Part shown: piece by piece, positions 8,011 to 14,534 of the stretch
Position numbering within the stretch: position 1 is the stretch's first letter
Layout of the letters: every line of letters starts with the position of its first letter
Origin: CAYYNP01 sp964472545
GTDB taxonomy: Bacteria; Planctomycetota; Planctomycetia; Pirellulales; Thermoguttaceae
Assembly (NCBI GenBank): GCA_964472545.1
Contig: CAYYNP010000105.1
Coordinates: forward strand, 1-28,656
Length of the DNA stretch: 28,656 nt
Direction of reading: 5' to 3'
Notes under the pieces: generated by a model
The model's input: the letters and a program-made list of their open reading frames with translations, nothing else
Told to the model about the DNA's origin: nothing
Database searches by the model: none
Program-made: the position numbers and the translations under genes

Positions 8011-8559
8011 ATGGGCGAACTTACCCCGCATTCCCCCGCGCTGCTGTTGATGGCCGCTTTCGCGCGATACGAAGCGGCGACCGCGTGGGCTCGGCAAAGG
8101 GCCGTCGCCGCTTGGGGGCCGGTGGCGGTGGAGAGCCCCGCCTTCGACTTCGACCAGACCGACTACTACGAGCCGACCATGGGCTCGGGGCTGAAGAAGA
8201 CGTTCTTCGTCTTCGAGCAGCCATTCGACCCGGCCGATCTGGCCGACGTCAAACTGGCAACCAATCGCTGGGAGGTCGAGTACGCCGACGAGGCCGAGCA
8301 CGACGAACCGCGGCCGTTGAACCTCGATCCGGGCTATCTGACCTTGGGCAAGCTGGTGCTGGCCTCGACCAAGGACCACGCCCATCGGGTCTATCTCGCC
8401 CGGGGGATCTACGCCGAGGTGACGCTCCACTTCAGCCACGGCGGCTGGCAGCCGCGTCAGTGGACCTTTGCCGATTATCGCCGGGGGGAGTATCACGAGT
8501 TCTTCTCGCAATGCCGGCAGATGCTGCACCAAAGGCATCGGGAGGACCGACGACGATGA
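8011..8559 (+). CDS. DUF4416 family protein
   Basis: A 182-aa cytosolic protein of unknown function. It matches what I know of the DUF4416 family: an opening PALLLMAAFARYE strand, FDQTDYYEPTMGSGLKKTFF near 48, LNLDPGYLTLGKLVLASTKD near 110, and AHRVYLARGIYAEVTLHF then WTFADYRRGEY near the end. The family is scattered through planctomycetes and other deep-branching bacteria. ATG 8011 is preferred because the family begins about here; a GTG at 7963 would add 16 residues with no similarity, and neither start has a clear Shine-Dalgarno. Its stop overlaps the start of the next gene (ATGA at 8556-8559), so the two are translationally coupled. No biochemical role can be stated. Confidence 0.85.
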   Translation: MGELTPHSPALLLMAAFARYEAATAWARQRAVAAWGPVAVESPAFDFDQTDYYEPTMGSGLKKTFFVFEQPFDPADLADVKLATNRWEVEYADEAEHDEPRPLNLDPGYLTLGKLVLASTKDHAHRVYLARGIYAEVTLHFSHGGWQPRQWTFADYRRGEYHEFFSQCRQMLHQRHREDRRR

Positions 8560-9683
8560 TCTGGCTATTGCTGGGTGCCACGTTGCCGGCGATGCTCGTC
8601 TGTTGGGCGGCCGCGTTTGCCGTGCGCCGTTTCGGGCCGCGGCTGGGGCTGGTCGATCGGCCGGGCGAGCGGAAGATCCACGGTCGTGCGATGCCCACCG
8701 CCGGCGGGCTGGCGATCTGGGCGGGCGTAGTGGTGCCGTTTGCCTTGGGGCAAATCGTGCTCTGGTGGTTAGGCAACAACCCGCAGGTCGAACTGCCGGA
8801 GTTCATCGCCCGGCACGTCTCGGGCTTGTGGCAACAGACCGGCAGATTGTGGCTGTTGCTCGGCGGCGGCACCGCGTTGATGTTGCTGGGGCTTGCCGAC
8901 GACCGCTGGGGGCTCGACTGGCGCCTGCGGATCGCCGTGCAGACGGTCGTGGCAACGGGCCTGGTTCTCGTACAGCCGCAGTGGCGTGTGACGCTCTTCA
9001 TCGACGCCCCGCTGCTGACCGGCGCGTTGAGCGTCGTCTGGATCGTGGGCCTGGTCAACTCGATCAACATGCTCGACAACATGGACGGCCTGGCCGCCGG
9101 CGTGGCGGCGATCGCGGCGGCGACGTTGGCCGCCGTGATGCTGTTGGCGGGCGATCCGGCAACCTGTCAGCCACAGTTGTTCGTGGGCGGATTGCTATTG
9201 GTGGTGGCCGGTTCGCTGGCCGGTTTCCTCTGGCACAACCGCCCGCCGGCCCGGCTGTTCATGGGCGACGCCGGCAGTTACCTGGTCGGCTATCTGCTGG
9301 CGATGGCCACGCTCTCAGCCACGTTCGCCGGCTACGACGCCACGTTCCCCCGCCACGCCATTCTGGCCCCGCTCTGCGCGTTGGCCGTGCCGTTGTACGA
9401 CACCACCAGCGTCGTGTTGATTCGCCTCCGCGCCGGCCGCAGCCCGTTCGTGGGCGACATGAGCCATTTTTCGCATCGCCTGGTCGATTTAGGCATGACT
9501 AAGCCTCAGGCCGTATTGACGATCTACCTGGCCACGGCCACTTGCGGCCTCGGCGCGTTGTTGCTGCATCAGGTCGACACGGCCGGCGCCTGCGTGATCG
9601 TCTTGCTGGTGATCTGCATCCTTGCCCTAATCGCCATCCTCGAAGCCGCCGGCCGCCGCAAGCCGCCGGGAGGGTTGGAGTAG
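8556..9683 (+). CDS. WecA/MraY-type polyprenyl-phosphate sugar-1-phosphate transferase
   Basis: A 375-aa polytopic membrane enzyme of the glycosyltransferase-4 family, which transfers a sugar 1-phosphate (usually GlcNAc-1-P) from a UDP-sugar to undecaprenyl phosphate at the cytoplasmic face and so starts glycan assembly. Family motifs: DRPGERKIHGRAMPTAGG near 34, the Mg-binding LGLADDRWGLDW (D115, D116), NSINMLDNMDGLAAG (N168-D177), LFMGDAGS near 235, and the cytoplasmic FVGDMSHFSHRL loop near 305, which stands where WecA/TagO have their histidine motif. There are about ten hydrophobic segments. ATG 8556 has GGAGG 10 nt upstream and a 4-nt overlap with the DUF4416 gene. It is more WecA/TagO-like than MraY-like. 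The ligase-like gene 2.3 kb downstream may act in the same glycan pathway. Confidence 0.92.
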   Translation: MIWLLLGATLPAMLVCWAAAFAVRRFGPRLGLVDRPGERKIHGRAMPTAGGLAIWAGVVVPFALGQIVLWWLGNNPQVELPEFIARHVSGLWQQTGRLWLLLGGGTALMLLGLADDRWGLDWRLRIAVQTVVATGLVLVQPQWRVTLFIDAPLLTGALSVVWIVGLVNSINMLDNMDGLAAGVAAIAAATLAAVMLLAGDPATCQPQLFVGGLLLVVAGSLAGFLWHNRPPARLFMGDAGSYLVGYLLAMATLSATFAGYDATFPRHAILAPLCALAVPLYDTTSVVLIRLRAGRSPFVGDMSHFSHRLVDLGMTKPQAVLTIYLATATCGLGALLLHQVDTAGACVIVLLVICILALIAILEAAGRRKPPGGLE

Positions 9684-9691
9684 GGCAGGCA

Positions 9692-10174
9692 ATGAACGAT
9701 GTACCCGACACGACCGCTCGCTGGCAATTCAGCATCCGGTCGATGCTGGCGCTGACGGCGCTGGCGGCAACGTCTCTTGCCGGCGCAACAACCGGAAACA
9801 CCGCGCTGATGCTCGGTTGCGCTTTCGTCGGCTCGTTGTGCGGATGTATTACTCTACGATGTTGGGTCGACAAGCGAGTTGCCACATCCGGGGTTGGGGG
9901 AGCCGTGGGCGGCGGATTGACACTCGGTGTGGCGTTTTTCGTCAATAGTCTCGTCCGTGGCATTGAATTTGTGGATTATCCCACAACGCCCGAGAAAGGG
10001 CTCAGCCTGGCAATCGGCTGGGGCATCGCCGGCTGGGGTACGGGGACGATCTTCGGAGTATTGGTCGGCACTTTGTTTGCGTTCGCGGCGGTGGGTTTCA
10101 CAAAATGCCCTCCAATGGCCGATAGCCCCCGCAACGGCGATTCTCGCGATGTGGATGACGGCCGGGGAAGCTGA
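9692..10174 (+). CDS. RWQFSIR-motif membrane protein, paralog 1 of 4
   Basis: A 160-aa protein of unknown function, first of four tandem paralogs. A short polar N-terminus ends in ARWQFSIRSMLALTALAA, leading into the first of four predicted membrane segments. The third segment opens with a glycine-rich GVGGAVGGG and the fourth with IGWGIAGWGTG. The C-terminal tail is polar (DSPRNGDSRDVDDG). The RWQFSIR/L opening recurs at the N-terminus of many small planctomycete membrane proteins, from my general knowledge of these genomes. ATG 9692 starts 8 bp after the transferase stop and places the motif at the N-terminus. Its first about 60 coding bases are nearly identical to those of paralog 3, indicating recent duplication or conversion. 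No enzymatic motif was seen. Confidence 0.75.
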   Translation: MNDVPDTTARWQFSIRSMLALTALAATSLAGATTGNTALMLGCAFVGSLCGCITLRCWVDKRVATSGVGGAVGGGLTLGVAFFVNSLVRGIEFVDYPTTPEKGLSLAIGWGIAGWGTGTIFGVLVGTLFAFAAVGFTKCPPMADSPRNGDSRDVDDGRGS

Positions 10175-10187
10175 GGTGGCACTGACG

Positions 10188-10703
10188 ATGAACGACGAGC
10201 CCAAGAAGACCGGTCGCTGGCAGTTCAGCATACGCCGAATGCTCGCCGTGACAGCGGTGTTCTCGGCCTGCTGTGCCTTCGTAGCGCATCACGGCTATTG
10301 GTATGGACCGCTGGCCTGGACGGTCTTTATGGGCAGCGCGTGTGGCGGCAGTTTTCTGGCGACGCGTCGAGCCGAAGACCGACACGTCTCCTTCGGCTGT
10401 CTCTCCGTAGTGGGAGGTGCCGTCGGTGCGTCGCTTGTGATGGGCAGCTTGGGCTTTGCGAGAGAGGCCGTCTACAGTGCCCAGTTGGCCATGGGGATGG
10501 ACCCGGAATATCAACTTGCGGGGGGAGCCGGCATCTATGGTGCCCTCTACGGGTTCTTCCTCGGCGGCGCGGTTGGCTTGGCCTATGGCATCGTGGGTGC
10601 GGTACACTGGATGGTGAGGTCGCTTTTGCACAGTCGTTTCGGGACGCCCGACGATCAAGATCGCGGCGATTCCGACGAACCCGGGTGGACGCTTGTCGAA
10701 TGA
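10188..10703 (+). CDS. RWQFSIR-motif membrane protein, paralog 2 of 4
   Basis: A 171-aa membrane protein of unknown function with the same plan as its neighbours: GRWQFSIRRMLAVTAVFSA at residues 9-27, a second hydrophobic stretch (LAWTVFMGSACGGSFLA), a polar link with RRAEDRH, a glycine-rich third segment (VVGGAVGASLVMG) and a fourth (GALYGFFLGGAVGLAYG), then an acidic tail. GAGG lies 11 nt upstream of ATG 10188, 13 bp after paralog 1. The stop overlaps the next start (ATGA, 10700-10703). The RRxEDRH link is shared with paralog 4 (RRPAERH), so paralogs 2 and 4 look closer to each other than to 1 and 3. Confidence 0.75.
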   Translation: MNDEPKKTGRWQFSIRRMLAVTAVFSACCAFVAHHGYWYGPLAWTVFMGSACGGSFLATRRAEDRHVSFGCLSVVGGAVGASLVMGSLGFAREAVYSAQLAMGMDPEYQLAGGAGIYGALYGFFLGGAVGLAYGIVGAVHWMVRSLLHSRFGTPDDQDRGDSDEPGWTLVE

Positions 10704-11254
10704 AAGATGCCCCTCAGAAGACCGCTCGCTGGCAATTCAGCATCCGCTCGATGCTGGCGGTGACGACTCTGGTGGCGATGTTTCTTGCCGGCATACGGGC
10801 CGAAGCTCCCTTGCTCATCTTGGCCGCTCTTGCCCTCGGCTTGCCTTGGATAAGTGTTGTGGCCTGGCGTCGAGGCGGGAGGCGAATCGACAACTTCGTG
10901 CTCGCATCCGCCCGCAGTGGAGCACTGCTCGGCGGCCTGTTCCTGTTCGTTACCGCTCTCGCCGTGCATCTCGGTCCGCATCCGGACGGGATCGGGGGTC
11001 CCGAGCCGCCTAGGCCGGTTGTCGTGGTGCTGCTGTCACTGGTCATCGGCGGAGGCATCGGAGCCCTTTTTGGCATGCAAGCAGGTGCTGCGGTGGGAAT
11101 GTTGTTTGGTACGGTTGCGGCGGGTCTCGAAGTAACCTGGAAGATGGTGGAGTCCTTGCGGAGTCGCGGTTCTTGCGGCAGAGATAGTCGGGATAACGAG
11201 GGCGGGGCCAGATCGCGCCTCCCGCCCAGAACGCTGGAGCAGAATGGGCAATGA
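10700..11254 (+). CDS. RWQFSIR-motif membrane protein, paralog 3 of 4
   Basis: A 184-aa membrane protein of unknown function. The N-terminus ARWQFSIRSMLAVTTLVAM resembles paralog 1 at both protein and nucleotide level. Four hydrophobic segments follow: after the motif, LLILAALALGLPWISVV, SGALLGGLFLFVTALAV, and a glycine-rich SLVIGGGIGALFGMQAGAA stretch. A longer Arg/Gly/Ser-rich tail of about 30 residues ends the protein. The start overlaps the stop of paralog 2 by 4 nt, and the stop overlaps the start of paralog 4 (ATGA 11251-11254), which implies translational coupling through the array. Confidence 0.75.
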   Translation: MKDAPQKTARWQFSIRSMLAVTTLVAMFLAGIRAEAPLLILAALALGLPWISVVAWRRGGRRIDNFVLASARSGALLGGLFLFVTALAVHLGPHPDGIGGPEPPRPVVVVLLSLVIGGGIGALFGMQAGAAVGMLFGTVAAGLEVTWKMVESLRSRGSCGRDSRDNEGGARSRLPPRTLEQNGQ

Positions 11255-11745
11255 GTGACAGACACGAATCGACGCCCCGCTGGCAGTTCAGCCTCCGCAC
11301 GCTGCTCGGAGTCACCACGCTCTTCTCGCTCTGCTGTGCCTGCGTCGTCTATCGAGAGACGTGGCTTTGGCTGCCGTTTCTCGCGTGCCTGCTCTACAGC
11401 GCGTGTTGGGGTTCGGCCCTCGCATTGCGGCGCCCGGCCGAACGCCACGAATGGCTCGTGGGGCGAACGCTGCGGGGTGGAGCCGTTGGCGCGGCGATCG
11501 TTTTCTGCATCATAGGGTTCGGGCTGGGGGTGTCCCGTTACTCCTCCGGGACCTACCGGTTCGACCGGGGGATTGAGGCGGTTCTGCAGCGCTGCATCGC
11601 GTTCGGCGTCTGCGGGCTTTTTCTCGGCGGACTGGTGGGCATAGTCTACGGGATGTGTGCAGAGTCGGCTAAGAAACAGACGGCAAAGAGGGAAGAGATG
11701 GCGCAGCGCGATCGAGATTTCGCCAAATGGCTCGACAGCCTTTGA
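11251..11745 (+). CDS. RWQFSIR-motif membrane protein, paralog 4 of 4
   Basis: A 164-aa membrane protein of unknown function, most diverged in the motif region (PRWQFSLRTLLGVTTLFSL). It keeps the layout: motif-TM1, TM2 (LPFLACLLYSACWGSALAL), RRPAERH link, glycine-rich TM3 (GGAVGAAIVFCIIGFGLG), TM4 (AFGVCGLFLGGLVGIVYGM), and a charged C-terminal tail (KKQTAKREEMAQRDRD) that could form a short coiled coil in the cytosol. Its start overlaps the stop of paralog 3 by 4 nt. It closes the array; the palindrome patch follows about 60 bp downstream. Confidence 0.75.
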   Translation: MSDRHESTPRWQFSLRTLLGVTTLFSLCCACVVYRETWLWLPFLACLLYSACWGSALALRRPAERHEWLVGRTLRGGAVGAAIVFCIIGFGLGVSRYSSGTYRFDRGIEAVLQRCIAFGVCGLFLGGLVGIVYGMCAESAKKQTAKREEMAQRDRDFAKWLDSL

Positions 11746-11804
11746 CGTCAAGCGGGGTGTGAAATCGCATGGGAAGACGTAAGTCCACGCAGAAGACGGA
11801 GTGG

Positions 11805-11986
11805 AAAATGGGGACCGGCTCCGAGCCGTCGCAAATGCCGAACCTTGGCACGAACGCTGCCGGCTCGGTGCCTGTTCCCCTTTTTCACGGGGCCTCAGTG
11901 TCGCCGCCCGAAAAGGGGGACAGGCACCGTCGGCAATGTGAATCACCAAGACGACACCGTTCGTCGACGGAGCCAGTCCCCATTTT
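11805..11986. repeat. Nested REP-like inverted repeats
   Basis: Two inverted repeats are nested. The outer pair is AAAATGGGGACCGGCTCCG (11805-11823) against CGGAGCCAGTCCCCATTTT (11968-11986), 19 bp with one mismatch. The inner pair is CGGTGCCTGTTCCCCTTTTT (from 11866) against GAAAAGGGGGACAGGCACCG (11910-11929), about 20 bp with one or two mismatches around a 23-nt loop. The GGTGCCTGTCCCC word resembles REP or small-MITE termini seen in many genomes. The patch fills the 268-bp space between paralog 4 and the ligase-like gene and could also terminate transcription. No transposase is nearby. Confidence 0.8.
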
Positions 11987-12013
11987 CGGGCTCCCGCCTT
12001 CAGGGTTCGAGCT

Positions 12014-14506
12014 ATGAAACGCCGTTCGTCAAAACGCAAGTCGACGCGACGAACCGGTCGTTCGCCCGACGTCACACGGGGAGCATCACCACCGGACCGC
12101 CTGCGGCCGTGGTTGCTGGGCATGATGATCGCGCTGTTCGTGGTGCGGCCGCTGTATCCCAGCGAGTCGGCCGTCGAGGGCGGCGCCCTGGCGGTGGTGA
12201 TGGCGTGGATCGCGCTGGCGGCGTTCTGGCTGTTGGGGGCGGCCGGGCGGCGGCGGTTTGCGGTACGCTTCGGATGGACCGACGCGGCCGTGGCGGTGTT
12301 GATCGGCGTGCATACCCTCTCGGGCGTTTGGGCGGCCACGCACGTCAGCCCTCGGCCGGCGATCAACATGCTCTGGGAGTGGATCGGACTGGGGCTGGCG
12401 TTCTTCATGGCCCGGCAGTTGGTCGTCGGCGAGCGTGAAGCCAGGGCGGTGGCGGCGGTGATGATCGCGTTGGCGGTGGGGATCTGCGGCTATGGGTTGT
12501 ATCAACACGCGGTCGAGATCCCGCAAACCCGGGCGATGTACGAGCAGGACCCCGACGCCATGCTCCGCGCGGCCGGCTACGACGCCCCGGCGGGCTCGGC
12601 CAAACGCACACTCTTCGAGGCCCGGCTCTACAGCCCGGAGTGGATGGGTACGTTTGCCCTGGCCAACTCGTTGGCCGGGTATCTCACGCCGTGGCTGGTG
12701 GTGGCGGCCGGTATCGCGATCTTCCGGAATAGTAGTCATCTCGCTCCGCGAGATGTCACGACGTCTTTGGGAGATAGCACGGCGTCTTCTGGAGATGTCA
12801 CGACGTCTCCTGGAGATAGCACGACGTCTTCTGGAGATGTCACGACGTCTCCTGGAGATAGCACGACGTCTCGCGGAGCGAGACGACTACTATACACTGG
12901 CTCCGCGGCCTCCCTTCTGACCGTTCTTCTAGCAGGCGGGCTGTGGATGACGCGGAGCCGCAGTGGGTTGGCGGCGGCCGTTCTCGGCGTCGTGTTGGCT
13001 TGGTGGTTGTGCGGGCGACCAAATAAGAGGCTCGGCTGGAAGCTGCCGGCCGTCGGGGCCTCGGTTGCGGTGGTATTGGTCGTCGTGGGCATCGCCACCG
13101 GCGCACTCGGCGGCGCCACGAAGTCGCTGGGCTACCGGCTCGAGTATTGGCAATCGACCGGAAAGATAATCGCTGAGCATCCGATCGCCGGCTGCGGGCC
13201 GGGCAATTTCCGCTACGAATACACGGCCTACAAACTACCCCAAGCCAGCGAGGAGGTGGCCGATCCGCACAACTTCCTGATGGAAACCTGGGCCACCGCC
13301 GGCAGTTTCGCGTTGGCGGCGATGTTGGCCGTGTTGGGCTGTTTCTTCCGAAACTCCCTCTCCCTCCGGGAGAGGGTTGGGGTGAGGGGGAAGCAGAAAA
13401 GGAACACGCCATCGAACACAAGCAGCAATCCAGATGACGCGACGGCCGGACCAAGCCAAGGCGGACGTGGCCGCCGTAAGCGGGCGTCCAATCGTGCTTT
13501 GCCAAGCAGACAGCCAGACAGCGTCAACGCCCCTCACCCTAACCCTCTCCCAGAGGGAGAGGGGACTTGGTGCATTCTCGGCGGAGCCGTTCTCGGCTTC
13601 TTGATCTCGGTGCCGTTGGCAAGTCTCAGCACGGCTCCGCCGAGCCGCGCCGCGGTGCAGATCGGGCTGCCGGTCGCTGCCGTTTGTGTGGCGTTGCTCT
13701 CCGGTTGGATTCGTCACGGGCGGTTGCCGCGGGCGCTTCCGACGATCGGTGTCGCGGCGTTGTTGGTCAACCTGTTGGCGGCCGGCGGGATTGGCTATCC
13801 CGGCGTGGCGGGATCGCTTTGGCTGTTGATGGCCTTGGGACTCCGTGGCGATCGGCCGCGAATGGCCACTCGCGGCATCGCGTTGGCCGGCTTGCTCGTG
13901 GTGCTCTCGGTGGCGGGAACGTGTACGTTCAGCGCGTACTCTCCCGTGCTGAGCAGCCGCCAAGCAATGCGGATGGCCCGGCAGGATCCACAGAACGCCG
14001 AGCGATGGCTGGCCGAAGCGGCCACCGCCGACCCGTTGGCGGCCGAACCGCTCGAGGCGTTGGCCGATTTGCACGCGGCCGAACTTGCTCGTGGCCGACT
14101 GGATGCCAGTTTCGAGCAGCTCGCCGACCTCGACGCCAGGGCCCTTGCCCGAGCGCCGAACTCCGGCGCGGCCTATCTGGCCTCAGGCGACCGCTTTCGA
14201 CGGCTGGCGTCGGCCGCCAGTGAGCCGTCGCACGTTGTGCCGCTCTGGCCGGGCGGCCGAGAGGAGATCGCGGCGGCGGCGATCGGCCGGGCCGTCGAGT
14301 CGTATCGCTGCGCCGTGGCCCGTTATCCCAATAGTGCGTTGTACCACGCCCGACTGACCGACGCGCTGTACGACGCGGGCGAGCAGTCGCAAGGCCGGCG
14401 TGAAGCCGAGGCGGCGCTGGATCTCGATCGGGCGATGCCCCACGCGGACAAGAAGTTGGATGCGTCGGTACGTCAGCGTCTCTTGGGCTACACGGGCAAG
14501 GAATGA
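12014..14506 (+). CDS. O-antigen-ligase-like (Wzy_C) membrane protein with TPR-like C-terminus
   Basis: An 830-aa polytopic membrane protein. The N-terminus is very basic, then about a dozen hydrophobic segments. The ligase/polymerase signature AGCGPGNFRYEYTAYKLPQA near 395 followed by VADPHNFLMETWATAG near 417 is typical of WaaL/Wzy-type enzymes, which transfer or polymerise undecaprenyl-linked glycans on the periplasmic side. After the last membrane segment (near 645) an Ala-rich helical region (QDPQNAERWLAEAATADPLA, then YPNSALYHARLTDALYDAG) looks like TPR repeats, a common fusion partner in planctomycetes. Two loops are expanded by repetitive DNA: residues about 239-293 (DVTTSPGDSTTSSG repeats) and about 448-517 (MITE-like). 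The frame stays open through both. ATG 12014 has no strong Shine-Dalgarno. Acceptor and glycan are unknown; WecA upstream is a plausible pathway partner. Confidence 0.85.
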   Translation: MKRRSSKRKSTRRTGRSPDVTRGASPPDRLRPWLLGMMIALFVVRPLYPSESAVEGGALAVVMAWIALAAFWLLGAAGRRRFAVRFGWTDAAVAVLIGVHTLSGVWAATHVSPRPAINMLWEWIGLGLAFFMARQLVVGEREARAVAAVMIALAVGICGYGLYQHAVEIPQTRAMYEQDPDAMLRAAGYDAPAGSAKRTLFEARLYSPEWMGTFALANSLAGYLTPWLVVAAGIAIFRNSSHLAPRDVTTSLGDSTASSGDVTTSPGDSTTSSGDVTTSPGDSTTSRGARRLLYTGSAASLLTVLLAGGLWMTRSRSGLAAAVLGVVLAWWLCGRPNKRLGWKLPAVGASVAVVLVVVGIATGALGGATKSLGYRLEYWQSTGKIIAEHPIAGCGPGNFRYEYTAYKLPQASEEVADPHNFLMETWATAGSFALAAMLAVLGCFFRNSLSLRERVGVRGKQKRNTPSNTSSNPDDATAGPSQGGRGRRKRASNRALPSRQPDSVNAPHPNPLPEGEGTWCILGGAVLGFLISVPLASLSTAPPSRAAVQIGLPVAAVCVALLSGWIRHGRLPRALPTIGVAALLVNLLAAGGIGYPGVAGSLWLLMALGLRGDRPRMATRGIALAGLLVVLSVAGTCTFSAYSPVLSSRQAMRMARQDPQNAERWLAEAATADPLAAEPLEALADLHAAELARGRLDASFEQLADLDARALARAPNSGAAYLASGDRFRRLASAASEPSHVVPLWPGGREEIAAAAIGRAVESYRCAVARYPNSALYHARLTDALYDAGEQSQGRREAEAALDLDRAMPHADKKLDASVRQRLLGYTGKE
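12729..12893. mobile_element. 165-bp MITE-like element with terminal inverted repeats, in-frame
   Basis: ATAGTAGTCATCTCGCTCCG (left end, 25 bp, 12729-12753) is the inverted repeat of the right end at 12869-12893 with one mismatch. Each end holds its own small hairpin (TCTCGC-TCC-GCGAGA). The interior is a 21-bp tandem array. The total of 165 bp is a multiple of three, so the insertion adds 55 residues to a membrane-protein loop without a frameshift. No target duplication is certain and no transposase is near. Confidence 0.8.
12751..12876 (+). repeat. Six 21-bp tandem units inside the element
   Basis: The units start at 12751, 12772, 12793, 12814, 12835 and 12856. Two types alternate, agatgtcacgacgtctcctg+g and agatagcacgacgtcttctg+g, so the higher-order period is 42 bp. 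Units 3 and 5 are identical, and 2 and 4 differ by one base. Each contains GACGTC and is itself weakly palindromic. Translated as GDVTTSP / GDSTTSS. Confidence 0.9.
13356..13564. mobile_element. ~209-bp MITE-like element with 33-35 bp inverted ends, translated in the host gene
   Basis: The left end (13356-13390) begins CCCTCTCCCTCCGGGAGAGG and ends in GGTGAGGGGG. The right end (13530-13564) is its inverted copy, beginning CCCCTCACCCTAACCCTCTC, with very few mismatches. Each end contains an internal hairpin. Translated, the ends give SLSLRERVGVRG and PHPNPLPEGEG, peptides seen repeatedly where this class of bacterial intergenic repeat is read through. ACT flanks both sides (13353-13355, 13565-13567) and may be a target duplication. 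The centre is unremarkable. Confidence 0.85.
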
Positions 14507-14534
14507 GTGGGTGGCTGATTTCTTGCGAGTCCAA

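Noticed and set aside
12751..12876. CRISPR array
   Set aside because: Units are directly adjacent 21-mers with no spacers, and no cas gene is present.
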